A stretch of 64,000 bases of DNA from LD21 sp963715785 (GTDB taxonomy: Bacteria; Bacteroidota; Bacteroidia; Bacteroidales; VadinHA17): positions 3,968,001-4,032,000 of the forward strand of contig OY970276.1 of assembly GCA_963715785.1 (NCBI GenBank), read 5' to 3'. Of this stretch, positions 17,406-24,804 are shown one piece after another. The number at the start of each line of letters is the position of its first letter. Positions within the stretch are counted from its first letter, which is position 1. Below the pieces are notes generated by a model that was not told where the DNA came from, ran no database searches, and was given only the letters and a program-made list of their open reading frames with translations. A program made the translations under genes and the position numbers.

Positions 17406-19592
17406 CTATGAGCCTAGCTCAAGCTGATTTCTTACCAGGTTATAATAAGCGCCTCTGTTCCCAACAAGAGTCTCATGCGTACCTGTCTCAATTATCCGCC
17501 CGCTGTCAAGAACCACTATTTTGTCAGCATTTCTTACAGTGCTTAACCTGTGGGCGACAACAATCACAGTTTTTCCCTCAAAAAATTTCTCCAGATTCTC
17601 CACTATTGCCTTTTCATTGTTGGCATCAAGAGAATTTGTTGCTTCATCAAAAATAATAATATCCGGATTTTTATAAATAACCCTGGCAATAAGCAGTCTT
17701 TGCTTCTGACCTTCACTTAAACCATGTCCGTTTGCTCCGATTTTTGTGTTATAGCCAAGTGGCAGCGACTCAATAAAAACTCTTATGTTAGCTGTTTCAG
17801 CAGCCCTGATCAGTTTTTCCTCATCTATGTCATCTGATCCGGGAGCGATATTTGCTGCAATGGTATCCGGAAAAAGGAAGCCATCCTGCATGACTGCTCC
17901 TACCTTTTTTCTCCATACCTTAAGGCTCAGGTTAGCCAACCGCAAGTCACCAATAAGGATTTCTCCCGCAACAGGATGATAGAACCCCAGAAGCATCTTA
18001 AGCAGCGTTGTTTTCCCGCTTCCGCTTGTGCCTACTATTGCAGTGATTTTCTTCTCTTCAATAAACAAGTCAATATCCTTTAATGCATATGGCGATCGGG
18101 GGCCCTCGTACTGAAATGAGAGACTATTAAAATAAATGTCTTTCTTCTCGGGAAACTTGCGCACTTTTATTTCCGGGTCCGGCTCTTCCTCTTCCAGATT
18201 ATGGACTTCAGCCAGCCTGTCGAGGCTCATTTTGGCATCCTGCGACATCCGGAAGAAAGCAATTATCTGACTGACAGGTACATTCAGCTGACCAATAATA
18301 AACTGCACCGCAAGCATCATACCCAGGGTCATGTCGCCTTTAAGCACGGCTGTAGCTGAAGCTATTGTTATAAAAATATTAGTTACTTCATTTATAAATG
18401 TGGCACCAGCTGATTGATATTGAATTATACTGAGTCCCTTTACTTTCAATCCGAATAAGGTCGCCTGCAATTTCTCCCAGTCCCAGCGCATGCTCAATTC
18501 GCTTTGCGTAAGCTTGATCTCCTGCATTCCATTAACAATATTAATCAGCTTGTTGCCGGAAACTGACATCTGTTTGAATCTCTGATGATCGAGTCTTGCA
18601 CGCGATTTCATAAAAAGTGAAACCCAAACAATGTACAGGATTGACCCGATAAGGAAGAAAGCCAGAATTTTCAGGCTGAATATTGCCAGTACTATTCCAA
18701 AAACCACGAGATTAAAAAATGAGAACAAAATGTTAAGGCTGGCAGAAGTAAGAAATTCCTCTATCCTGTTATTATCCTCAATACGCTGAAGAATATCACC
18801 TGTAAGCTTTGTATCAAAAAAGGCTATGGGAAGAGACATTAGTTTTTGCAAAAATCCTGAGATGACCGCCACATTAACCCTCGATCCGATATGCAGCAGC
18901 ATCCAACCCCGGATGAATTCAACCGACATCCGTCCAATAACAAGAGCCAGTTGTGCAAATAAGATCAGATATATAAAACCTATATCGTTGTTGTTTAAGC
19001 CAATATCAATTATCGACTGGGTAAGAAACGGAATAACGAGCTGAATGCAACTTCCCAGTACCAGGCCCAGAATCAGCTGGTATAGATATTTCTTATAAAA
19101 ACGAAAATATTTAAAAAGAAACCTGAAACCATTAGACTTTTCTTTTTCTGTCTCATTTGTGAATAGCGACGGCGTCGGCTCAATTATCAATACCAGTCCG
19201 GCCTGTTTTCCATCAACCACCGTGGATGTCCAGCTGCTCATAAATTCCTCAATACTGAATTTTACCAGTCCAATGGCCGGATCAGCTGCCCATATCTTAT
19301 CGTTCTTGATTTTGTAGATAACTATGAAATGTCGTTGCCTCCAATGCACAATGCAGGGCAATGGCACATTTTCTCTCAGTATTTCAAAGGGGATCTTCAC
19401 TCCCAGCGTTCTGAACCCTAAAGAATCCGCAGCTTCAGAAAGTCCCAGAAACGATACTCCCTCTCTTGTGATATAACATTTTTTCCTGAGGGATTCGAGC
19501 GAAAAATTCATTTTGTAAAATCCTGCAACCATTTTAAGGCAGGCAGGTCCGCAATCCATTGCATCAGGTTGTTTTACAAAAGGGAAAGACAT
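17406..19592 (-). CDS. C39 peptidase-containing ABC exporter (double-glycine peptide processing)
   Basis: The 728-residue protein has three domains in order: an N-terminal C39 cysteine peptidase (residues 1-130) with intact triad Cys14 (DAMDCGPACLK), His88 (QRHFIVIY) and Asp104 (AADPAIG); a six-helix transmembrane domain (about 165-445); and an ABC ATPase with Walker A 'GTSGSGKTT', signature 'LSEGQKQR' and Walker B 'IIIFDEATNSLD'. Such transporters cleave leader peptides after a Gly-Gly and export the rest. The likely client is the 44-residue GG-leader peptide at 23628-23762. The gene is transcribed away from the sigma factor gene. Confidence 0.93.
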   Translation of the reverse strand: MSFPFVKQPDAMDCGPACLKMVAGFYKMNFSLESLRKKCYITREGVSFLGLSEAADSLGFRTLGVKIPFEILRENVPLPCIVHWRQRHFIVIYKIKNDKIWAADPAIGLVKFSIEEFMSSWTSTVVDGKQAGLVLIIEPTPSLFTNETEKEKSNGFRFLFKYFRFYKKYLYQLILGLVLGSCIQLVIPFLTQSIIDIGLNNNDIGFIYLILFAQLALVIGRMSVEFIRGWMLLHIGSRVNVAVISGFLQKLMSLPIAFFDTKLTGDILQRIEDNNRIEEFLTSASLNILFSFFNLVVFGIVLAIFSLKILAFFLIGSILYIVWVSLFMKSRARLDHQRFKQMSVSGNKLINIVNGMQEIKLTQSELSMRWDWEKLQATLFGLKVKGLSIIQYQSAGATFINEVTNIFITIASATAVLKGDMTLGMMLAVQFIIGQLNVPVSQIIAFFRMSQDAKMSLDRLAEVHNLEEEEPDPEIKVRKFPEKKDIYFNSLSFQYEGPRSPYALKDIDLFIEEKKITAIVGTSGSGKTTLLKMLLGFYHPVAGEILIGDLRLANLSLKVWRKKVGAVMQDGFLFPDTIAANIAPGSDDIDEEKLIRAAETANIRVFIESLPLGYNTKIGANGHGLSEGQKQRLLIARVIYKNPDIIIFDEATNSLDANNEKAIVENLEKFFEGKTVIVVAHRLSTVRNADKIVVLDSGRIIETGTHETLVGNRGAYYNLVRNQLELGS

Positions 19593-19721
19593 TTGAGGTT
19601 TCCGGAAATTTATTTATAGACAAAGTAAAGATATTTATATTTTGATTAAGATAAAATCACTTGCTCATTATAAAATCAAAAGCTCACAGTTTATAAAAAG
19701 AGTTTTGGATTTTGGAAACAC

Positions 19722-19729
19722 TATATTTG
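19722..19729 (+). promoter_or_regulatory. Putative -7 element for the sigma factor gene
   Basis: TATATTTG matches TAnnTTTG and lies 27 bases before the TTG start. A TTTG at 19704-19707 is only 14 bases upstream, shorter than the usual spacing, so the -33 element is doubtful. Confidence 0.4.
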
Positions 19730-19756
19730 CCATTTGATACTTCCAAATAAGATAGA

Positions 19757-20323
19757 TTGTTTAACAGGATATCCGATATTAACATAATTAATGGAGTGCG
19801 GAATCAGGATGATAAGATCCTGAATTGGCTATATGATAATTATTTTCAATCAGTTAAAGATCATGTCCTTAGCAACAGCGGATCCGTTGCAGATGTTTCA
19901 GATGTTTTTCAGGATTCAATAATTGCGCTTTACAATCAGATAACATCAGATGATCTTAATCTGACCACAGATCTGAAAGGCTATTTTTTTGGGATTGCAC
20001 GAAACGTGTGGAGTGCCCAGCTCCGGAAAAAGCAAAAAACAACAGAGCTCATTATAGATGTGCCTGATGAGGATCCTGCCGAAGAACAACCCGATCCTGT
20101 TCTTGAAAGAATTATCAGCAGGGTGTTCAAGAATTTAAATCCCGACGAGCAGATGGTTCTGAGTCTATTCTCTGAAGGTCGTTCCTATGAAGAGATTGCA
20201 ATAACGATGAATCTTAAAAATGAAGTTTATGCACGGAGAAAAAAATATCTGTGCAAGGAAACCCTTCTGGAAATGATAAAAAAAGATCCCGAATATCAGG
20301 AGTATTTTCGTTTCCAGAAATAG
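19757..20323 (+). CDS. ECF-type RNA polymerase sigma factor
   Basis: The 188-residue product has sigma-70 region 2 ('LNWLYDNYFQSVKDHVL', 'VSDVFQDSIIALYNQI', 'LKGYFFGIARNVW') and region 4 ('NPDEQMVLSLFSEGRSYEEIAITM') joined by a short acidic linker, the ECF layout. A stop three codons upstream leaves TTG at 19757 as the only start giving an intact region 2. It directs RNA polymerase to a private set of promoters. The anti-sigma-like membrane protein at 23985 is its likely partner, and the peptide gene a likely target. Its 3' end overlaps the convergent CHAT gene by 28 bases. Confidence 0.88.
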   Translation: MFNRISDINIINGVRNQDDKILNWLYDNYFQSVKDHVLSNSGSVADVSDVFQDSIIALYNQITSDDLNLTTDLKGYFFGIARNVWSAQLRKKQKTTELIIDVPDEDPAEEQPDPVLERIISRVFKNLNPDEQMVLSLFSEGRSYEEIAITMNLKNEVYARRKKYLCKETLLEMIKKDPEYQEYFRFQK

Positions 20324-23300
20324 AAACCAATCATCAGAAACAGGATTAATACAATACTTATTGCCAGACCCCACTTATGAGGATGGTATAAAGGCATATT
20401 ATCTCCATATATTACTAAAGCTGACCAGAAGTACGGATGAGATCTTAACCGGTCTGCATTTTTCAGAAATTTTATCCTGGCGTTTTTAAGAGCAACGCTT
20501 TTGCTCTCTCCCTTTTTAAGATTCTGGTAAAACATCTTAACAATTTCCGTCCCTGATTTGTCTTCAATCTCCCACATTGACATTATTACCGACTGACTTC
20601 CTGAGTAAATGAATCCACGGGCAAGGCTTAAGATGCCTTCGCCTGAATATAACTGACCAGTGCCTGTATTGCAGGAACTGAGGACGACCATCTTTGCTTT
20701 CAAAGGAATTCCATAAATCTCATATGTTTTAAGCAAGCCATCTTCAGGGGAGTCATTCTTCTGGGAGAAGATCAGTGTTGAATGCATCGGATCCTTATCA
20801 CTGACAAGAGTGTGCATAGCCAGGTGGATAATATCATATTTTCCAGCCTCTTTCTTATAAACTGATTCTTTTGCAGCATTATTTTCATATAATGTTCCGC
20901 CGGTAATATCTGCAACGTATTGTGCTTCCTGTCGTGCATAGGGAAGGTCGTTCAAAACACCTGATTCACTCTGCCTCGATTTTAATGCTGATTGGATATT
21001 GATGGGTTCAGGGTAATCCGGGGCAAAAGCTATGAGTTTATTTCTTCCCGTAATTTTAAATTTCTCTGATTCTGCCATAAAAGTTGCAGAATAAGTGTAC
21101 GAAATATCAAAGTCGTTCATAAGATATTTTACGGCATTGTATCTTATGCTTTCACCTTCGATAACAGATTCAGGTATAGTCTCAAATGGCAGGTACGAAA
21201 GGATATTATCAGGAGAAATAAACACATGGCTTGAAATGAGGTATGATCTTATAGGCTCGATAAGAGTCTTGAACAGCCGGTAGCCTGTGTTTTGAAATTC
21301 TTTAAAATTAGATAACGCGTCCTCTGACGGTGAAGGCATTGCCAAAAGACTTCTGAAACGTCTGATATCACTGAAAAAAGATGAGTCAATATGAATTGCG
21401 AGTAATTGCTGATGAATTTTATTAACAACAAATATGTACAATACGCTATCAGAAACGACATAATTAATATAATTGCCTTCCTTCCCTATAATGTCGGGAA
21501 TATTATTGAGGCTGGCCATATGTGTATTATACTTAATGGCATAATATTCCGGATATTGTTTTTCAAAAACCTTAACCAGGGAATCTCTTTTCCTGCTGAA
21601 ATCAAGAAGGTTTTCCTTCCAGCTGCCGATAAGTGTCATATCGGGATTATTGCTCGTAGATTCTTCAGATATTTTGGCATTTATAAGACTGATTTCACGT
21701 TGTAATTCCCTTTCATAGTCAGCAATTCCTGAAGGAATATTAAACTGAACTGCTTTTAGCTCCCTGGTGGAGGCCAGCAAACCGGCCGCTTTGCTTTTTT
21801 CAGAATATTCGAAAGCCTTTTCCAGGTAGTGCCTGTCACTCGTTTTTTTATAAAGCATATCAAAATCGCAAATAAGATTCAGGTAAGATTGTCTGTACTT
21901 GTCACCTAAAATAAATCTGCTCTCATCCTCATTGATGTTTATCCTGACCTTATCCAGAAGTGAAACTATCAGTTCTCCTGTACTGGCTACAGCTGCAAGA
22001 GTTTTGATATCAACCTTTCTATTATATATATCCCACAGGATATCATATTTTAGCCTTAATATCTTCAGGGTTGCTCTATCAGGTTTTAGAGTTTCAATCG
22101 CCGGATTACTATATTTCCCAACCGTTTCGCTGTTTATCCTTTCTGAAAAAAGCAGGCTCTGAACTGTAGCGAGCGCTTTGTCGAGTTCCCCTGTCTCTTC
22201 CAATGCATGAGCATATCCGGAATTAACTGAAGTTATTAATTCAAGATCATGGCTATTATTTTTGAGATACTGAATGCATAGGTCATATAAGTTAATAGCT
22301 TTCCGAGTATCAATCTTATATTCGCTCAGATAGCCGGCATAATTCTTCAGAACCTCAAAATAGCTTCTGAGATCAAATCCCTTATCAGACTTTGCGCGGG
22401 AAAGGGATTTTTCAAGTAACTTTTCTCCTTTGGCGGCTTTTCCATTATCGGCAAGGAATACGCAATAGCTATTTATCATATTCAGTGCAAGAGAAGAATT
22501 ATTAGTGATCGCAAGCCTGGTTCCCTGCTCATAATAATCTTCAGTTTCATCCTTCAGTCCGAGAGAATTACAGGTAAGGGCAAGACCATTCATGAGATTA
22601 ATAAAACGGTCATCCTTATCGAGTCCCGAATTTTTAACTATAGCATATGTTTTGTCAAAATAGATCTTTGCCTCCGAAAAATCAGCTGTTTTATTGTAAC
22701 ATACGCCAAGACTATAGTAAAGGTCAGCCAGGGTCGAAGGTGGTACCTTGCCAGGCTGACTTTCAGCCAGGGCCAATCCGGTATTAAGTATATTGATTGC
22801 AGTCTCGTTTTCATTCTTGTCAGTATAGGCTATTGCCATCGAGAGATATGATGGTATGAGATGCAGATTTGATTCACCATATATTTTCTTCCATATATCA
22901 AGTGATCTGGCAGCATAATATTCAAACATATGCAGCTCTCCAAGGCTGGAATAGGCTACACTGAGGTTGTAAAGAGCTTTTGCATAATGGGAATCAACTG
23001 CTTTATGTCTTTCTTTATATGAAACGCAGGAATCGAGTAAATGAATGCTTTCTTTAAAATCACGTTTGTAAATCTGATAGATCCCTGTAAGGTAATATGA
23101 ATCCCATACTATACTGTCGCCAATATCTTTAAACTCTATTTCAGCCATCAACTTTTCGACGACTGGACCGCAAGCGGCTATATTTTTTAAAAGAAGATAT
23201 TTTTTAAGAGTATCATTCAGGTGTTCAGTTCCTCCTGGCTTCTTAAAGGCGAGTCCATTTTCAGCCTTTACCCGCAATGAGTCTATGTTAAATAAGGATA

Positions 23301-23397
23301 CCGGTAATACGGTAGCTGAGACGACTGACGAGCTTAGAAAGCACGCAGAAACAAAAACATAAAAAATAAATATCAGGCTTTTATAGTGAAATTTCAT
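20296..23397 (-). CDS. TPR-CHAT caspase-like protease, secreted and tail-anchored
   Basis: The 1033-residue protein has an N-terminal signal sequence (to about residue 28), tetratricopeptide-like repeats over about residues 60-520 (for example 'LYYSLGVCYNKTADFSEAKIYF'), a helical linker, and a C-terminal CHAT domain (about 770-1000). The CHAT dyad is present: His in 'HLAMHTLVSD' (His862) and Cys909 in 'VVLSSCNTGTG'. After it comes a single membrane helix (about 1009-1028) and a basic tail. The protease would therefore face the periplasm, anchored in the inner membrane. CHAT proteins are caspase relatives (clan CD). A TATATTTG box lies 45 bases upstream. Substrate unknown; the neighbouring GG peptide or anti-sigma-like protein are candidates. 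Confidence 0.9.
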   Translation of the reverse strand: MKFHYKSLIFIFYVFVSACFLSSSVVSATVLPVSLFNIDSLRVKAENGLAFKKPGGTEHLNDTLKKYLLLKNIAACGPVVEKLMAEIEFKDIGDSIVWDSYYLTGIYQIYKRDFKESIHLLDSCVSYKERHKAVDSHYAKALYNLSVAYSSLGELHMFEYYAARSLDIWKKIYGESNLHLIPSYLSMAIAYTDKNENETAINILNTGLALAESQPGKVPPSTLADLYYSLGVCYNKTADFSEAKIYFDKTYAIVKNSGLDKDDRFINLMNGLALTCNSLGLKDETEDYYEQGTRLAITNNSSLALNMINSYCVFLADNGKAAKGEKLLEKSLSRAKSDKGFDLRSYFEVLKNYAGYLSEYKIDTRKAINLYDLCIQYLKNNSHDLELITSVNSGYAHALEETGELDKALATVQSLLFSERINSETVGKYSNPAIETLKPDRATLKILRLKYDILWDIYNRKVDIKTLAAVASTGELIVSLLDKVRININEDESRFILGDKYRQSYLNLICDFDMLYKKTSDRHYLEKAFEYSEKSKAAGLLASTRELKAVQFNIPSGIADYERELQREISLINAKISEESTSNNPDMTLIGSWKENLLDFSRKRDSLVKVFEKQYPEYYAIKYNTHMASLNNIPDIIGKEGNYINYVVSDSVLYIFVVNKIHQQLLAIHIDSSFFSDIRRFRSLLAMPSPSEDALSNFKEFQNTGYRLFKTLIEPIRSYLISSHVFISPDNILSYLPFETIPESVIEGESIRYNAVKYLMNDFDISYTYSATFMAESEKFKITGRNKLIAFAPDYPEPINIQSALKSRQSESGVLNDLPYARQEAQYVADITGGTLYENNAAKESVYKKEAGKYDIIHLAMHTLVSDKDPMHSTLIFSQKNDSPEDGLLKTYEIYGIPLKAKMVVLSSCNTGTGQLYSGEGILSLARGFIYSGSQSVIMSMWEIEDKSGTEIVKMFYQNLKKGESKSVALKNARIKFLKNADRLRSHPYFWSALVIYGDNMPLYHPHKWGLAISIVLILFLMIGFYFWKRKYS

Positions 23398-23441
23398 GAA
23401 TCGGCTGCATAGATTAAGAGTCTCCCCCTGTTTTTCCTGGT

Positions 23442-23449
23442 CAAATATA
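23442..23449 (-). promoter_or_regulatory. Putative -7 element for the CHAT gene
   Basis: On the minus strand TATATTTG lies 44 bases before the CHAT start codon. No correctly spaced TTTG was found upstream of it. Confidence 0.4.
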
Positions 23450-23552
23450 ATAAAACCAAATTAAATCCATTCTGAGTGAAAAAAAACATGCTTTCTAATT
23501 AGCTGATTATGTGCAGATAAAAAAATAATTTAAAAATAGTTGATTTTTTCGT

Positions 23553-23611
23553 GTCACAAATCGGCATACTCCGACATGTAGGGTATAGAAACAGAATTAA
23601 GAATTACCCTA
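23553..23611 (+). promoter_or_regulatory. Candidate control region of the GG peptide gene
   Basis: Two dyads precede the peptide gene: TCGG-CATACT-CCGA (23561-23574) and TAGGGTA (23579-23585) with TACCCTA (23605-23611). No TAnnTTTG element is present. The second dyad's right arm lies in TTAAGAATTACCCT (23597-23610), which recurs with one difference (TTAAGAATTACTCT, 23918-23931) upstream of the anti-sigma-like gene. This could be the binding site of the local ECF sigma factor or another regulator. Confidence 0.45.
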
Positions 23612-23627
23612 ACTAATAAAAAAAAAT

Positions 23628-23762
23628 ATGAAAACCCTGAATTCAAACCCGACAAAAGACATTTTTACTGAATTTGCACTTTCAAACGAAGAGATGATTT
23701 GTGTACGTGGCGGCGAAAACGATCCAATAATAAAACCAGCCGTTCCCCCGGTAATTATCTGA
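23628..23762 (+). CDS. Double-glycine leader peptide, 44 residues (putative secreted signal or bacteriocin precursor)
   Basis: An ATG frame of 44 codons encodes a leader ending in 'LSNEEMICVRGG' (residues 18-29). This matches the LSxxELxxIxGG pattern cut by C39 peptidases: Leu at -12, Ser at -11, Glu at -8, Met at -7, Val at -4, Gly-Gly at -2/-1. The predicted released peptide, ENDPIIKPAVPPVII, is 15 residues, proline-rich and hydrophobic, with no Cys or Ser/Thr, so lanthionine-type modification is impossible. No modification enzyme is encoded alongside. The C39 exporter at 17406-19592 is the probable processor. It stands alone between dyads upstream and a hairpin 15 bases after the stop, which supports a real small gene. 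Function (pheromone, toxin or protease trigger) is inferred only. Confidence 0.8.
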   Translation: MKTLNSNPTKDIFTEFALSNEEMICVRGGENDPIIKPAVPPVII

Positions 23763-23777
23763 TCGGGACAGAAATTT

Positions 23778-23797
23778 CCTGTTTTTTTGAAAACAGG
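23778..23797 (+). terminator. Hairpin after the GG peptide gene
   Basis: CCTGTTTT and AAAACAGG form an 8-bp perfect stem with a 4-base loop 15 bases after the peptide stop. The following T-tract is interrupted (GTGAATTGTTTTT), so termination is probably partial, or the hairpin protects the 3' end of a short mRNA. Confidence 0.5.
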
Positions 23798-23866
23798 GTG
23801 AATTGTTTTTAAGCATTGTTTATGATTTATTATAAGTTTAGGCCGATTTTGTAATAAAATAAGGCA

Positions 23867-23885
23867 TTTGCTTCAGGTAAGCAAA
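23867..23885. repeat. Inverted repeat between the peptide and anti-sigma-like genes
   Basis: TTTGCTT (23867-23873) and AAGCAAA (23879-23885) form a 7-bp dyad with a 5-base loop. It is intergenic and of unknown role; it has no T-tract. Confidence 0.4.
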
Positions 23886-23917
23886 AGAAAGAGAACATAT
23901 ACTGCTGATATTGAGTG

Positions 23918-23931
23918 TTAAGAATTACTCT
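23918..23931 (+). promoter_or_regulatory. Second copy of the TTAAGAATTACYCT motif
   Basis: TTAAGAATTACTCT here repeats 13 of 14 bases of the motif at 23597-23610 and lies 53 bases before the anti-sigma-like start. GAGT (23913-23916) and ACTC (23927-23930) make a short dyad over it. Confidence 0.4.
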
Positions 23932-23984
23932 GCTGGCAGTTATAATTATGAGAATTAATTAAATGAGATAATATATTGATATCC

Positions 23985-24734
23985 ATGAAAACAACCGATT
24001 TTTCATATTTCATTGAAAGGTATAATGCCGGAGAGATGAGCGAAGCCGAGAATAACTGGTTCCAAAAGGAACTTGAAGGTAATGAGGAACTCAGAAATGA
24101 AGTCAATCTCAGAAAGCGTACGGAGGACATTCTGAAAAGACAGGATATAATGTCTTTGCGGAATAAACTCACTGAGATTGAAAAACAAAGGGAAAGCATA
24201 AAACAACCTGCAAAGGTCTCGAAGAAAACTATTTACATAAGATATGCTGCAATTTTTACAGGACTGGCACTGATTGGCAGTATTTTAATGTTTTCCGGAG
24301 GGAATCTTACCAGTGAAAAAATAATGAAACAATATAGTAAGGTGTATGAGCCTCCAACAGCTCAGAGATCGGCGAATTCAGTTACAGATGCTGACTTCAC
24401 TCTCGCACTTGAGTTTTATAACACTCATGATTACGAGAAAGCTGCAGCTCTCTTCAGTAAAGTTCTTGAGAATAAGCCTAATGATATGCAGACAGTCTTA
24501 TTGCAAGGGGTATCAAATTTTGAAGATAAAAAATATCACGAAGCCAAAAAGTCATTCGGTAAAGTGATAGACGATAAGGATAATCTTTACATTGACCAGG
24601 CACAGTGGTATCTTGCTCTGTGTTATCTTAACACCAATGAGAACGATAAAGCAAAACAGCTGTTTAAGGAAATAGCAAAGGAAGACGGCATTTACAAGAC
24701 GCCGGCAAATAAAATTTTAAGGGGACTGAAGTAG
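23985..24734 (+). CDS. Anti-sigma-like single-pass membrane protein with periplasmic TPRs
   Basis: Starting at ATG 23985 the product has 249 residues. Residues 1-60 are a soluble helical segment ('YFIERYNAGEMSEAENNWFQ') like the N-terminus of many Bacteroidota anti-sigma and TPR membrane proteins, without Zn-binding Cys/His. A membrane helix follows at about 84-104, then tetratricopeptide repeats at about 130-245 ('ALEFYNTHDYEKAAALFSKVLE'). The N-terminus should be cytoplasmic, able to hold the ECF sigma factor at 19757-20323, with the TPRs in the periplasm beside the CHAT protease. The sigma-binding role is inferred from context. It is followed by the histidine kinase gene after 70 bases. 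Confidence 0.78.
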   Translation: MKTTDFSYFIERYNAGEMSEAENNWFQKELEGNEELRNEVNLRKRTEDILKRQDIMSLRNKLTEIEKQRESIKQPAKVSKKTIYIRYAAIFTGLALIGSILMFSGGNLTSEKIMKQYSKVYEPPTAQRSANSVTDADFTLALEFYNTHDYEKAAALFSKVLENKPNDMQTVLLQGVSNFEDKKYHEAKKSFGKVIDDKDNLYIDQAQWYLALCYLNTNENDKAKQLFKEIAKEDGIYKTPANKILRGLK

Positions 24735-24804
24735 CCAGCAGGAAGCCTTCTCCTTCAGAGGTTGGAATTAATGCAAAGTTGAAGTTTAGAGGAACTGGAG
24801 CAAT

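Noticed and set aside
19704..19729. Complete promoter TTTG-N14-TATATTTG for the sigma gene
   Set aside because: The 14-base spacing is well short of the usual 19-21; only the -7 box was kept.
23976..23984. TTG start three codons upstream of the anti-sigma-like ATG
   Set aside because: ATG at 23985 is a normal start and the extra residues carry no conserved feature.
24346..24567. Open frame inside the anti-sigma-like gene
   Set aside because: It is an out-of-frame shadow of a well-supported gene.
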